DNA of 64,000 bases from Sphingorhabdus sp. Alg231-15 (GCF_900149705.1 NZ_LT703001.1:62001-126000), one strand, 5' to 3'; counted from the first letter of the stretch, positions 52,421 to 62,654 are shown. Numbers and translations are program-made. The notes: generated by a model not told the origin, from the sequence alone.

Positions 52421-54607
52421 ATGGACAGTCTAATCCCCAAGGCACCAGATACCGATGAAGAGGAAAATGAGAAGCTCGCTCATTTTGATGAAGGCGGTTC
52501 AGAACGCTATTTTAACCGCGAGCTGAGCTGGCTTGGTTTTAATGATCGCGTTATCGAAGAAGCACAAAATAGCTCACACCCATTGCTTGAGCGGCTTCGA
52601 TTTTTGTCGATTTCGGGGAATAATCTGGATGAATTTTTCATGGTCCGCTTCGCCGGACTAGTGGGTCAATTCCGTCAGAATATCGAAGAGCGCTCTGCCG
52701 ACGGTTTAACTGTGAAACAGCAGTTGCAAGCTATTGCCGCCCATAGTGACAAGCTGATGGGCAATCAGCAGAAGGTCTGGAACGGGCTTACTGACGCGCT
52801 AGCGGGCGATGATATTTTTGTACTCACCGCAGACAAACTGGATCGGGAAGCGGGCAATTGGCTTAAGCAGCATTTCCTCGATCAGATATTTCCGGTGTTG
52901 ACGCCGCAAGCTCTCGACCCAGCACATCCTTTTCCCTTTATTCCGAACAAGGGGTTGAGTCTGGTATTCGATCTCGTCCGGCAATCGGACAGTCAGCGTA
53001 TCCGCGAACTGGTGATGATCCCGTCGGGCCTGCCTCGGTTCATTAGAGTGCCTGGGGAAACAGCAACCTATGTTTCGGTTGAATCGGTTATTCAGTGTTA
53101 CTCTGATCAACTTTTCCCCGGCTATGATGTCTCCAGCAGCGGCCTTTTCCGGATCATTCGCGACAGTGATATTGAGGTTGAGGAAGAAGCCGAGGATCTG
53201 GTGCGCTATTTCCGCAGTGCCATCAAGCGGCGTCGGAGAGGTGATGTTATCCGGCTGGAAATGGGGCCGGGCTTGTCCGATATCGTTGTTGCAATGCTGC
53301 GAGATAATCTTTTGACGGAAGGAGCGACCGAAAGCCGGGTTGAAGGTCTGGTTGGAATCGGTGATCTTGATTTGCTGGTTAGCGAAGATCGGCCAGACTT
53401 GAAGTTCACGCCCTATAGTCCGCGGTTTCCAGAGCGCATTCGCGAACATGGCGGGGATTGTTTCGCCGCTATCCGTGACAAGGACATCTTGGTTCATCAT
53501 CCCTATGAATCCTTTGAAGTTGTTATCGAGTTTTTGAGACAAGCGGCAGCCGACCCGGAAGTTGTTGCGATCAAGCAGACACTTTATCGCGCCGGAAAAC
53601 AATCCGCTGTGATCCGTGCATTGATCGATGCCGCAGAGGCTGGAAAGTCGGTCACGGCCATTGTCGAATTGAAGGCGCGTTTCGACGAAGAGCAAAATCT
53701 GCTTTGGGCCAGTGCGCTTGAGCGGGCAGGGGTGCAGGTTGTCTATGGTTTTATCGAATGGAAAACTCATGCGAAAATTTCGATGGTTATCCGTAAGGAG
53801 CAGGAAGGCTATAGAACCTATTGCCACTTCGGAACTGGCAATTATCATCCGATAACAGCGAAGATATACACAGATCTCAGTTTCTTCACCGCCGATCCCA
53901 AGGCCGCGCGGGATGCGGCACAGCTGTTCAATTATATCACTGGTTATGTTGAACCGGAAAAATTGGAAATGATATCCATGTCGCCGCGCTATATGCGGCA
54001 AGACTTGATGGATTTGATCGATCGGGAAATCGCGAATGAACGGGCTGGAAAGCCCGGTATGATCTGGGCCAAGATGAATTCTCTGGTTGACCCTGCACTC
54101 ATCGAAAAGCTCTATGCCGCAAGCAATGCCGGAGTGGAGGTGGATCTTGTCATCCGCGGGATATGTTGTTTGCGTCCCGGAGTGCCTGGCATGTCCGATC
54201 ATATCCGCGTAAAATCTGTGGTTGGCCGTTTCCTCGAGCATAGCCGGATATGGGCCTTTGGTAACGGTGCCGACCTACCCAATGATGCCGCAGCACTTTA
54301 CATCAGTTCTGCCGACTGGATGCCACGCAACCTGGATCGGCGGGTGGAATATATGATGCCGATTACAAACGCGACAGTGCATGATCAGATCTTGGACCAG
54401 GTCATGGTGGCGAACTTGATCGACAACGAACAAAGTTGGGAACTGAATCCGGATGGCAGCTATACGCGGATCAAATCATCGGACAAACCGTTTAATCTGC
54501 ATCGCTATTTTATGACCAATCCATCCTTATCTGGTCGCGGCAAGGCCTTGAACAAAAGTACCGCAGTACCGCGTCTCTCGATGCGCCGTCGTCAGAAAAA
54601 AGTCTGA
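52421..54607 (+). CDS. ppk1: Polyphosphate kinase 1
   Basis: A 728-residue enzyme that polymerises ATP gamma-phosphate into polyphosphate. Signs are RYFNRELSWLGFNDRVIEEA at the start, FLSISGNNLDEFFMVR, HHPYESFEVVIEFLRQAAADPEVVAIKQTLYR, and the catalytic-histidine region YCHFGTGNYHPITAKIYTDLSFFT. The C-terminal SSADWMPRNLDRRVEYMMPI segment is complete. It directly follows hda and precedes ppx by 13 bases. Confidence 0.96.
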   Translation: MDSLIPKAPDTDEEENEKLAHFDEGGSERYFNRELSWLGFNDRVIEEAQNSSHPLLERLRFLSISGNNLDEFFMVRFAGLVGQFRQNIEERSADGLTVKQQLQAIAAHSDKLMGNQQKVWNGLTDALAGDDIFVLTADKLDREAGNWLKQHFLDQIFPVLTPQALDPAHPFPFIPNKGLSLVFDLVRQSDSQRIRELVMIPSGLPRFIRVPGETATYVSVESVIQCYSDQLFPGYDVSSSGLFRIIRDSDIEVEEEAEDLVRYFRSAIKRRRRGDVIRLEMGPGLSDIVVAMLRDNLLTEGATESRVEGLVGIGDLDLLVSEDRPDLKFTPYSPRFPERIREHGGDCFAAIRDKDILVHHPYESFEVVIEFLRQAAADPEVVAIKQTLYRAGKQSAVIRALIDAAEAGKSVTAIVELKARFDEEQNLLWASALERAGVQVVYGFIEWKTHAKISMVIRKEQEGYRTYCHFGTGNYHPITAKIYTDLSFFTADPKAARDAAQLFNYITGYVEPEKLEMISMSPRYMRQDLMDLIDREIANERAGKPGMIWAKMNSLVDPALIEKLYAASNAGVEVDLVIRGICCLRPGVPGMSDHIRVKSVVGRFLEHSRIWAFGNGADLPNDAAALYISSADWMPRNLDRRVEYMMPITNATVHDQILDQVMVANLIDNEQSWELNPDGSYTRIKSSDKPFNLHRYFMTNPSLSGRGKALNKSTAVPRLSMRRRQKKV

Positions 54608-54620
54608 TCGCGATTATCGG

Positions 54621-56126
54621 ATGCAGGTCGGGGGATTGCAAATAACCAGAAAACGAAAATCGCCGCGGATTAACCGACGGACAGCGATTGTCGACATTGG
54701 ATCAAACTCCATTCGTCTGGTGGTATATCAAGGACCTGCACGAGTTCCCGCTATCTTGTTTAATGAGAAAGTGATGGCAGGTTTGGGCAAGGAACTTGCT
54801 ACAACCGGAGCGATTGGAGCGAGTGCGATGGCGCTTGCGGTGCAGGCTTTGGAGCGTTTCTTTCGGCTTTGTAACCAGATGGAAGTCGATACGATCAAGA
54901 GCTTCGCAACGGCTGCGGTGCGGGATGCCAGCAACGGTAAGGAATTGCTGAAAGTTGCCGCGCGGATTGGCTTTGATACACAGGTCCTGCAAGGCGAAGA
55001 AGAGGCAGAACTGGCCGGTTTAGGCGTGCTTTCAGCGATTCCGGATGCGCGCGGCATTGTCGGGGATCTTGGCGGAGGCAGTCTGGAACTTGCCATGATC
55101 GATAAGGGTAAGGTGCTTGAGCGGTACAGTTTCCCCCTCGGCGTGCTGCGGGTCGCTGATTTGCGGGCCAAGGGAAAAGACAAGCTGAAACGCCAGGTGC
55201 GCAAGATGCTGAAAAAAACTGGCTGGGATCAGAAGGCGCAAGATCTGCCCTTCTATCTGGTTGGCGGTTCATGGCGCTCGCTCGCTCGCCTCGATATGTT
55301 TGACAGCGGCTATCCGCTGCCGGTCATCCATCATTATGAAATGCAGCCGCAACGGGCACGCCGTCTCGTCAGGCAATTGGCGCGGATGAACAAGGCGAAG
55401 CTGAAAGCGGTACCGGGCCTGTCGACATCCCGAATTCCCACATTGGACGATGCCGCATGGTTATTGTCTTTTGTGGTGCGTTATCTTGGCAGCAGTACGA
55501 TGATTGTCTCTGCTTATGGCGCGCGCGAAGGTTTGCTGTTCCAGAATGTCAGCAAGTCGGAAAGCAAGCGTGATCCGCTATTGCTGGCGACTGAAGAATC
55601 CGGGGCAGCCCAGGCGCGTTTCCCGGCCAACAGCAAATTGCTCGGCAAATGGATAGCACCGATTTTTGCGGAGGACCCGCCAGAGTGGCAACGTATCCGG
55701 CAAGCGGCCTGCAATCTGGGCGACGTTGCCTGGCGCGCCAATCCAAACTTCAGAGCCGAGCGCGGCCTGGTGATGGGGCTGCATGGAAATTGGATTGGCA
55801 TTACCGGTGCAGAGCGGGAGCAACTGGGACAAGCGCTGTTCACCAGTTTTGGCGGGGGCAATAATATCTTCCCGGGCGGCGGCAAGCTTGCAAGCGCTAA
55901 GGCGACAGAACGGGCTATTTGCTGGGGGCTCGCCATGCGGCTGGGTCAGCGCCTGAGCGGTGGTACCCGCAATCCGCTGGAACAGACACAATTGCGCAAA
56001 ATTGACGGACGTCTGGAAATCATCATGGCGGCTGATTTGAAACCGCTCTACGGCGATGCCGTCGCCAAACGACACGTACAACTGGCCAATTTGCTGGAAC
56101 TGGAACCGGTATTGGTGACTGAATAG
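54621..56126 (+). CDS. ppx: Exopolyphosphatase (Ppx/GppA family)
   Basis: A 501-residue ASKHA-fold phosphatase that removes terminal phosphate from polyphosphate or pppGpp. The N-terminal phosphate-1 motif is AIVDIGSNSIRLVVYQG; the second is GIVGDLGGGSLELAMI. FATAAVRDASNGKELL and QGEEEAELAGLGVL are the conserved Ppx segments in between. The C-terminal half is the HD-like region found in longer family members. It lies behind ppk1, giving a synthesis/degradation pair. Confidence 0.93.
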   Translation: MQVGGLQITRKRKSPRINRRTAIVDIGSNSIRLVVYQGPARVPAILFNEKVMAGLGKELATTGAIGASAMALAVQALERFFRLCNQMEVDTIKSFATAAVRDASNGKELLKVAARIGFDTQVLQGEEEAELAGLGVLSAIPDARGIVGDLGGGSLELAMIDKGKVLERYSFPLGVLRVADLRAKGKDKLKRQVRKMLKKTGWDQKAQDLPFYLVGGSWRSLARLDMFDSGYPLPVIHHYEMQPQRARRLVRQLARMNKAKLKAVPGLSTSRIPTLDDAAWLLSFVVRYLGSSTMIVSAYGAREGLLFQNVSKSESKRDPLLLATEESGAAQARFPANSKLLGKWIAPIFAEDPPEWQRIRQAACNLGDVAWRANPNFRAERGLVMGLHGNWIGITGAEREQLGQALFTSFGGGNNIFPGGGKLASAKATERAICWGLAMRLGQRLSGGTRNPLEQTQLRKIDGRLEIIMAADLKPLYGDAVAKRHVQLANLLELEPVLVTE

Positions 56127-56133
56127 ACGCGGA

Positions 56134-56442
56134 CTAACCGCAATTGATGCGGGATATCACCATTTTATCATCATATTCGATGTTCAACCGATCCTGACGA
56201 AAATCCATCGTGACGGCGCTATTGGGTGGAATCCAACGCAGGCTTTTCGCTCCGGACTGATCGAGCGCGCTAGCGCCTGTGGTACTATCAGCCTTTTGTC
56301 CGACAAATTTGCTCAGACCATCACTGTTGCACACAAAGCCTGGCGTTACACCTCGCTCTGGAATCTCGGGTTCTTGGCCAGTTGTCGAACAGGCGAGTAG
56401 GGCAGAGCAGCTTAACAGCGCGAAAGACACTCGTGTTCTCAT
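56134..56442 (-). CDS. Lipoprotein resembling the I78 peptidase-inhibitor family
   Basis: A 102-residue lipoprotein (lipobox LLAC at about residue 18). The mature part fits inhibitor family I78: VCNSDGLSKFVGQKADSTTGASALDQSGAKSLRWIPPNSAVTMDFRQDRLNIEYDDKMVISRINCG has the conserved Cys, GQKAD, RWIPP, the DFRQDRLNI strand and the terminal CG. I78 proteins block serine proteases; the bacterial role is protection against self or host proteases (family knowledge). Its ATG overlaps the rnd stop by four bases (ATGA), so it is co-transcribed with rnd. Confidence 0.82.
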   Translation of the reverse strand: MRTRVSFALLSCSALLACSTTGQEPEIPERGVTPGFVCNSDGLSKFVGQKADSTTGASALDQSGAKSLRWIPPNSAVTMDFRQDRLNIEYDDKMVISRINCG

Positions 56443-57629
56443 TCTGCCGCTTCATCCTCCGTTTCAGGTTGGTGAGTCATCTGGAGCTTGCCGTCCTTGA
56501 CCGTAAAGCTCATGCGGCCTTCGATCAAGTCGATGGCATCGCGGCCAAATTCTTCGTACCGCCAGCCTTGCAGCAAAGCGACCCCATCCCGTTCGCCGCC
56601 AACAATGCGTTCCAGATCATCGGCGCGGGCAAGTAACTTGGACGCCACGTTCATTTCCGCAGAACGAATCTTGAGCAGCAACTTCAAGAGATCTGCAACC
56701 AGCGCATTTTCCTTGCTGAATTTGGGGCGACGGCCGCTCCGTTCAGGCAATTCTCCTTTGGCAAGTGGTTCAGCTGTCGCAAGAGCGTCCATCAGCCGTT
56801 CACCGATATCATTATTTTTCCAGCCTGATGAGAGGCCGCGAACCTGCGATAGTTTGTGCTGATCTTTCGGGGGATGGGCGGCAATATCGGCCAGCGTCTC
56901 GTCACGCATAATCCGTCCGCGCGGCATGTCTTTCGACTGCGCTTCTTTTTCCCGCCAGGCTGCGAGCGCTTTCAGACGGCCAAGCGCTTCCAGATTGCGG
57001 CCCTGAAACTTGACGCGGCGCCAGGAATTTGCCGGATCGTTGACATAATTTGCCGGGTCGGCGAGTTTTTCCATCTCTGCATTGATCCACATCCCGCGTC
57101 CGGATTCGATCAGCTTTTCCAGCATCATCGGAAAAATTTCCGACAAATGGGTCACATCACCTATGGCATATGCAATTTGCCGATCGTTCAGCGGACGCCG
57201 CGACCAGTCCGTGAAGCGCGCACCCTTGTCGAGTGTGATGCCGAGCCAGCTATCTACGAGATTGGCATAGCCGATTTGCTCGCTGGGCCCCAAGGCCATA
57301 GCGGCGACTTGAGTGTCGAAAATCGGATGTGGCGTTTTTCCGGTCATATTGTGGATGATTTCGACATCCTGACCGCCGGCATGAAAAATCTTCAAAACCT
57401 CTTCATTGTTGACCAACAGATCCATCAACGGTTTCAGATCGACGTCCTTGGCAAGCGGATCAATGGCGGCGACCTCTTTGCCATCGGAAATCTGGATCAG
57501 GCAAAGGATCGGCCAATAGGTGTTTTCGCGCATGAACTCGGTATCCACCGCGACAAAGTCGGCGGTCGAAAAGCGTTCACAAATGTCGGCAATATCCTGA
57601 TTGTCGGTCAGCAATGGAAGAATTTTCAT
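56439..57629 (-). CDS. rnd: Ribonuclease D
   Basis: A 396-residue 3'-5' exoribonuclease that trims tRNA and other small-RNA precursors. The DEDD motifs are FVAVDTEFMRENTY (Asp, Glu), KIFHAGGQDVEIIHNM (Asp) and NDRQIAYAIGDVTHL (Tyr-Asp of the DEDDy type). HRDC-like domains fill the C-terminal half (WREKEAQSKDMPRGRIMRDETLADIA). The start at 57629 (MKILPLLTD) is preferred over an ATG or ATA-rich extension 17 codons upstream, which has no homology pattern. Confidence 0.94.
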   Translation of the reverse strand: MKILPLLTDNQDIADICERFSTADFVAVDTEFMRENTYWPILCLIQISDGKEVAAIDPLAKDVDLKPLMDLLVNNEEVLKIFHAGGQDVEIIHNMTGKTPHPIFDTQVAAMALGPSEQIGYANLVDSWLGITLDKGARFTDWSRRPLNDRQIAYAIGDVTHLSEIFPMMLEKLIESGRGMWINAEMEKLADPANYVNDPANSWRRVKFQGRNLEALGRLKALAAWREKEAQSKDMPRGRIMRDETLADIAAHPPKDQHKLSQVRGLSSGWKNNDIGERLMDALATAEPLAKGELPERSGRRPKFSKENALVADLLKLLLKIRSAEMNVASKLLARADDLERIVGGERDGVALLQGWRYEEFGRDAIDLIEGRMSFTVKDGKLQMTHQPETEDEAAE

Positions 57630-57827
57630 AGAGGTTCTATACAAGCTGTTCCAAGGCTCGCAAACATTTCTCATAGACAATTTCTATAGTCTTGCGCATT
57701 TGTCCCGTCTTGGGGCGGCAATAAGAATGACGGAATAAAACCTTCATCCTTGACAAATGTTCTTTCGGGCTGTGTTACGCCCTCATAAGTTTCGCGATCA
57801 GAAACATTCCAATATCAAAGGTTCATC

Positions 57828-59612
57828 ATGCACGCATATCGCTCCCATAACTGTTCACAGCTTCGCACCGCCAATGTTGGCGAAGACGTCCGTCTGTCGG
57901 GTTGGATCCACAATATACGTGACCATGGCAACTTGATGTTTGTAGATTTGCGCGACCATTTCGGTTTGACTCAGATTGTCAGCGAAGAAGGCAGCGAAGC
58001 TTTCAAGCTACTCGATGCGGCACGCAAGGAATCGGTCATCACGGTCACCGGTAAGGTCGCTGCACGCTCGTCGGAGACGGTCAACGCGAACCTGCCCACC
58101 GGCGAAGTAGAGCTTGTTGCCGAGACGGTTGAGATGCAGGGGCCGGCCGAAGAACTGCCCATGCCGGTTTTTGGTGAGCAGGAATATCCTGAAGATATCC
58201 GCCTGCGTTATCGTTTCCTGGATTTGCGGCGTGAGAAAGTACACGCAAATATGATGCTGCGTTCGAAAGTCATTGCTTCTTTGCGCAACCGTATGGTCGA
58301 GCAAGGCTTTACCGAATTCCAGACCCCGATATTGACCGCATCGTCACCAGAAGGCGCGCGTGACTATCTTGTACCGAGCCGCGTACATCCTGGGAAATTC
58401 TACGCGCTGCCGCAAGCACCGCAGATGTTCAAACAGATGCTGATGGTTGCAGGCTTTGACCGCTATTTCCAGATTGCACCTTGTTTCCGTGATGAAGACG
58501 CGCGGGCGGATCGTTCTCCAGGAGAATTTTATCAGCTCGATCTGGAAATGAGCTTTGTAACGCAGGAAGATGTGTTTCAAGCGCTTGAGCCTGTTCTTGC
58601 CGGTGTGTTCGAAGAATTTGCCAATGGCAAGAGCGTTACGCCAGCCGGTGAGTTTCCGCGCATTCCTTACAAGGAATCAATGCTGAAATATGGGTCGGAC
58701 AAGCCCGATCTTCGCAATCCGATTATCATTCAGGACGTATCGGAACATTTTAAAGGCTCCGGCTTTGGATTGTTTGACAAGATTACATCATCGGGTGGCA
58801 TCGTGCGCGCCTTTGTTGCACCGGAAGCAGGCAAGAATAGCCGTAAGTTTTTTGATGACATGAACAATTGGGCACGCGGCGAAGGCTTTGCGGGCCTCGG
58901 CTACATCAATATGAAAGAGGGTGCTGCTGGCGGACCAATTGCCAAGAACCATGGCGAAGAAGGCACGGCGAAATTGCTAGCCGACCTCGGTTGTGGTCCT
59001 GATGACGGTGTTTTCTTTGCCGCTGGCAAGGAAGCCGAAGCCGCCAAATTGGCTGGCGTCGCACGAACGCGCGCTGCCGAACAGCTTGGACTGATAAACG
59101 AAAATGAGTTCAAATTCTGCTGGGTGGTTGACTATCCCATGTATGAATATGACGAGGAACTGAAGAAGCTCGACTTCTCGCACAACCCCTTCTCGATGCC
59201 GCAGGGTGAGATGGAAGCACTCGAGAACAAGGATCCCTTGGATATCCTTGCATGGCAATATGATATTGTCTGTAACGGTATCGAACTGTCCTCCGGCGCG
59301 ATCCGGAACCACCGCCCGGATATCATGTACAAGGCGTTTGAAATTGCCGGCTATGACAAAGCGGCGGTGGACAGCGAATTTTCCGGCATGATCAACGCGC
59401 TGAAATACGGCGCTCCGCCGCATGGCGGGTCTGCTCCCGGTGTTGACAGGATCGTTATGTTGCTGGCTGATGAGCCCAATATCCGTGAAGTCGTACTCTT
59501 CCCGATGAACCAGAAAGCGGAAGATTTGATGATGAGCGCACCTAGCGGCGTTTCGCCCAAGCAATTGCGTGAACTCCATATCCGTGTCGTGGAGCCGCCG
59601 AAAGAGGGATGA
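57828..59612 (+). CDS. aspS: Aspartyl-tRNA synthetase, probably non-discriminating
   Basis: A 594-residue class II synthetase. The anticodon-binding OB fold is at the N-terminus ([22 protein letters not shown]); the catalytic motifs are [25 protein letters not shown] (motif 1 region), [24 protein letters not shown] (motif 2), and [14 protein letters not shown] (motif 3), with the bacterial insertion domain between 2 and 3. His at residue 33 in WIHNIRDHG is at the position that marks non-discriminating enzymes, which also charge tRNA-Asn (family knowledge). An alpha/beta hydrolase gene overlaps its end by four bases. Confidence 0.96.
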   Translation: MHAYRSHNCSQLRTANVGEDVRLSGWIHNIRDHGNLMFVDLRDHFGLTQIVSEEGSEAFKLLDAARKESVITVTGKVAARSSETVNANLPTGEVELVAETVEMQGPAEELPMPVFGEQEYPEDIRLRYRFLDLRREKVHANMMLRSKVIASLRNRMVEQGFTEFQTPILTASSPEGARDYLVPSRVHPGKFYALPQAPQMFKQMLMVAGFDRYFQIAPCFRDEDARADRSPGEFYQLDLEMSFVTQEDVFQALEPVLAGVFEEFANGKSVTPAGEFPRIPYKESMLKYGSDKPDLRNPIIIQDVSEHFKGSGFGLFDKITSSGGIVRAFVAPEAGKNSRKFFDDMNNWARGEGFAGLGYINMKEGAAGGPIAKNHGEEGTAKLLADLGCGPDDGVFFAAGKEAEAAKLAGVARTRAAEQLGLINENEFKFCWVVDYPMYEYDEELKKLDFSHNPFSMPQGEMEALENKDPLDILAWQYDIVCNGIELSSGAIRNHRPDIMYKAFEIAGYDKAAVDSEFSGMINALKYGAPPHGGSAPGVDRIVMLLADEPNIREVVLFPMNQKAEDLMMSAPSGVSPKQLRELHIRVVEPPKEG

Positions 59613-60499
59613 GCGAAGCGGGGGAGCCAACAGAAAAGCGGTTTCAATGGGACGAAACCAACCTCTGCTATTTTGAGTGGGGTAATCCGCACGACCAGAC
59701 CATATTGATGGTTCATGCGACTGGCTTTCATGCGCGTTGTTGGGACAAGACGATCGCGGCTCTGCCATCTGGCTACCATATCATCGCGGTGGACCAGCTT
59801 GGCCACGGTCGGAGTGGCAAACCCGATAGCCTGAGTGACTGGAGATTGATGGGAAAATCGGTCGGCGCTCTCGTTGCGGGACTGGATTGCAAAAACCTGA
59901 TCGGTGTTGGTCACAGCATGGGCGCGCATGCACTGGTTCAGGCTGCTGATGTGATGCCAGAACGATTTGAGCGGCTCGTGCTCGTTGATCCCACTATAAC
60001 AGAGCCGGAAATTTACAGAAACCCGCCTGATCTCAAGGATATTGACCCTAACCAGAATCCGGTGTCACGGCGGCGCAATAGCTGGGATTCGCCGGAAGCG
60101 ATGTTCACGGCGTTCAAGGATCGCCACCCGTTCAGTCTGTGGCAGACCGATGTGTTGATGGATTATTGTCAATATGGTTTGCTGCCCGCCGATGAAGGCG
60201 ATGGCTTCATGCTGGCCTGTCCGCCCTATCTTGAAGCATCGGTTTATGAAGGCTTCCGGTCGGTGGATCCCTATCCGCTGGTCAAACGCATCGCATTGCC
60301 TGTCGCCATTCTCCGTGCCCAAATGGCGGGTGATGACGTTACCGCTGTGCGTGACTTTGCCAATAGTCCAACCTGGCCTGGACTAGCGGACATATTCTCC
60401 AACGCCAGGGAGCTCCATATCCCGGAACTTTCGCACTTCATGCCGATGCAAGATCCCAACCAGATTGCCCGCCATATTGTCGCGGGACTTGTTCGTTAA
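59609..60499 (+). CDS. Alpha/beta hydrolase
   Basis: A 296-residue alpha/beta hydrolase. The oxyanion-hole region is [19 protein letters not shown] and the nucleophile elbow is [10 protein letters not shown] with Ser; the acid is likely an Asp in [11 protein letters not shown] and the late His is in [28 protein letters not shown] loop is typical of esterases or epoxide and lactone hydrolases in this family. The start ATG overlaps the aspS stop (ATGA), so it is translated from the aspS transcript; a functional link is not evident. Substrate unknown. Confidence 0.88.
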   Translation: MSEAGEPTEKRFQWDETNLCYFEWGNPHDQTILMVHATGFHARCWDKTIAALPSGYHIIAVDQLGHGRSGKPDSLSDWRLMGKSVGALVAGLDCKNLIGVGHSMGAHALVQAADVMPERFERLVLVDPTITEPEIYRNPPDLKDIDPNQNPVSRRRNSWDSPEAMFTAFKDRHPFSLWQTDVLMDYCQYGLLPADEGDGFMLACPPYLEASVYEGFRSVDPYPLVKRIALPVAILRAQMAGDDVTAVRDFANSPTWPGLADIFSNARELHIPELSHFMPMQDPNQIARHIVAGLVR

Positions 60500-60589
60500 T
60501 AAAACTAAGTGGTAAAATGAACGACCCTGTAATTGCGAGTTCAGCTAAACTGGGATATCCCCTTCAAGTGAAAGAGTTAGAGGGGTATT

Positions 60590-61567
60590 ATGAAGCAAAT
60601 TCTATCTATCGGCAAAGCGGCTTCAGTGGGACTGGCCGCCTTATGTCTGACCTCCACGGCGCAAGCGGAAACATTGCGGATCGAGGGGCTTTATCCGGCC
60701 CGCGCGCCTAATATCGCACCGATCAAATCTATTGCCATAGACCGATTTGGTGGCAGTGATGGAACAGCATTGGCTTTTGAAATTGAAGACAAGCTCAGCG
60801 ATATCGAGATTGACGGAGCGCCCTATTTCAAAGTGATTGCAGGGCGTTCTGCAATGGAACCAGAGGGAACATTGTCGGGAACCGCGACGGCTGGAATAGA
60901 AGAATTTCCAACCACGGCCTATCGTGATCGCTGCGTCGAACGGGACGAAAAGGGCAAGTGCGAGAAGCGGAAAAGCATAGAAGTGTCTTGCCTAAAACGG
61001 GTTATCGATTTTCAGGCCCAGATCCGGCTTTCCCGTTTTAGCGACGGTCAGACTATTTATTCGGACCGCAAATCCAATGCCAATGAACAGACTGTCTGTG
61101 GCCGCAAAGAGAGCTTTTCCAGTAGTGAAGACGTCATTCGCGGGATGATCAAAAGCGCTGCCCATGCCGTGCGTCGTGACCTCGCGCCGATTGAAAGACG
61201 ACAGAATATACGGGTGCTGGAAGGCCGCAAAGGCATGGACAAGGCGACCGCCAAGTTTTTCAAGGCGGCGGTGAAGATGACCAAGACTGACGAGCCGGAA
61301 GCTTGTCGGATGTGGGATGAAGTTGCTGCCAATGGTGCTGCGCATGTCTCGATAGCATTCAATCGCGGCCTTTGCGCAGAGCAAGCCGGCGCGCTGGAAA
61401 TGGCACTGACTTTTTATGCCGAGGCCGGACAATTGTCTGGCAAGAAGGGTGAAATCCGCCAGGCGGTCCGGCGGGTTGAAGATCGTCAACAGGCGCTGGA
61501 TGATATGGATGTTCGCTATGCCGGATCGGAGCCTGCTGAAGCGCCAGCCATCGCCGAAGCAAATTGA
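60590..61567 (+). CDS. Exported protein of unknown function
   Basis: A 325-residue protein with a signal peptide (MKQILSIGKAASVGLAALCL, cleavage near AQAET). The first domain (APIKSIAIDRFGGSDGTALAFEIEDKLSDIEIDGAPYFKVIAG) is reminiscent of the CsgG/LPP20-like fold, in which a periplasmic protein computes from its gene context; two cysteine pairs follow (YRDRCVERDEKGKCEKRKSIEVSCLKR, then EQTVCGRKE). The C-terminal part has TPR-like helices (ACRMWDEVAANGAAHVSIAFNRGLCAEQAGALEMALTFYAEAGQL). AGAGGGGT lies ahead of the ATG. No specific family was recognised; the resemblances are weak. Confidence 0.7.
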   Translation: MKQILSIGKAASVGLAALCLTSTAQAETLRIEGLYPARAPNIAPIKSIAIDRFGGSDGTALAFEIEDKLSDIEIDGAPYFKVIAGRSAMEPEGTLSGTATAGIEEFPTTAYRDRCVERDEKGKCEKRKSIEVSCLKRVIDFQAQIRLSRFSDGQTIYSDRKSNANEQTVCGRKESFSSSEDVIRGMIKSAAHAVRRDLAPIERRQNIRVLEGRKGMDKATAKFFKAAVKMTKTDEPEACRMWDEVAANGAAHVSIAFNRGLCAEQAGALEMALTFYAEAGQLSGKKGEIRQAVRRVEDRQQALDDMDVRYAGSEPAEAPAIAEAN

Positions 61568-61660
61568 CCGAAACAGGGTTAATCGATTCGGTCTTTTTTT
61601 CATCCTATAGTAAGCCAGCATGCCCGTTAGTGCGGGCTGGTTGAGATTTCGGGACAAAGC

Positions 61661-62449
61661 ATGAGCAAGAAGATCAAATTATCGGATTATGAATCTGACA
61701 CGGGCTTTGACGGCGACTATGACAAGAAACTGAAGCAGTTGCAGGAGCGGCTGGCGCAGGTCCATTTCAAACATATCATTCACGGCAGCCGCTCGATGAT
61801 TGTGTTTGAAGGCTGGGATGCAGCGGGTAAGGGCGGTTCCATTCGCCGCATGACGACTGAATGGGATCCACGCTATTTTGAAGTCTGTCCGATCAGCGCA
61901 CCCACGCAGGTAGAAAAGGATCATCATTTTCTTTGGCGGTTTTGGCTGAAACTGCCGGCAAAGCGCAATATTACGATATTCGATCGCAGCTGGTACGGCC
62001 GCGTTCTGGTCGAACGTGTTGAAGGCTTTTGTAGCAAAACCGAATGGAAGCGCGCTTATGATGAGATCAACGAATTTGAAGCGCAGCGGATTGATAGCGG
62101 GATTAACCTAATCAAGATTTTCTTCCACGTGACACAGGACAAGCAGGATAAGCGTTTCGCTCGGCGCTTGAATATCCCGTATAAACGCTGGAAAATTACC
62201 GCGGAAGACTTTCGCAACCGTTCCAAACGAGCGGATTATATCGATGCCATAGAGGACATGTTCAAACAGACCGACACGCGCTGGGCGCCGTGGAAGGTCA
62301 TTGACGGCAACGACAAGAAATCCGCGCGAATTGCTGCAATGACTCATGTTGCAGAAGTATTGGAAGCCGCGCTGCCGGATGAATTGCCCGAAGCGGACCC
62401 CGAGCTCGTCAAAATGGCAGAAGAAGCCTTTGGCTATAAGCCGGAGTAA
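61661..62449 (+). CDS. ppk2: Polyphosphate kinase 2
   Basis: A 262-residue PPK2 enzyme, which uses polyphosphate to make nucleoside triphosphates or the reverse. The Walker A loop is VFEGWDAAGKGGSIRRM; the Walker B region is ITIFDRSWYGRVLVERVEGF, followed by the lid-like HVTQDKQDKRFARRLNIPYKRWKIT segment. The length fits single-domain PPK2. The subclass (nucleotide preference) cannot be fixed from sequence by eye. It follows the unknown exported gene by 93 bases and lies about 5 kb from ppk1-ppx. Confidence 0.93.
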   Translation: MSKKIKLSDYESDTGFDGDYDKKLKQLQERLAQVHFKHIIHGSRSMIVFEGWDAAGKGGSIRRMTTEWDPRYFEVCPISAPTQVEKDHHFLWRFWLKLPAKRNITIFDRSWYGRVLVERVEGFCSKTEWKRAYDEINEFEAQRIDSGINLIKIFFHVTQDKQDKRFARRLNIPYKRWKITAEDFRNRSKRADYIDAIEDMFKQTDTRWAPWKVIDGNDKKSARIAAMTHVAEVLEAALPDELPEADPELVKMAEEAFGYKPE

Positions 62450-62654
62450 ATAGAGCTGATTTCCGTTCTGAGCGGAAAAACATAAGCCAAATGTGTCCCA
62501 AATCGGTACATTTATTTGCCTTTTGGAGAGAAACCGTTTGGTCGTGATGCTGTGACATGTTAACAATTTGTTAGGGTTCGCAAAATTCATTGGTGCATAG
62601 TCAAATAGGTTTTCGCTATTTGGAAGTGCTCTGATAAATCTAGAGGGCTACAGC

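Noticed and set aside
52799-54241. Minus-strand open frame of about 480 codons inside ppk1.
   Set aside because: Antisense shadow of a highly conserved enzyme; no domain and no ribosome-binding site.
56856-57689. Plus-strand open frame of about 277 codons over ribonuclease D.
   Set aside because: Antisense to a gene with intact DEDD motifs; no coding signal of its own.
58977-59768. Minus-strand open frame of about 263 codons over aspS and the hydrolase start.
   Set aside because: Spans two real genes and their overlap; no domain.
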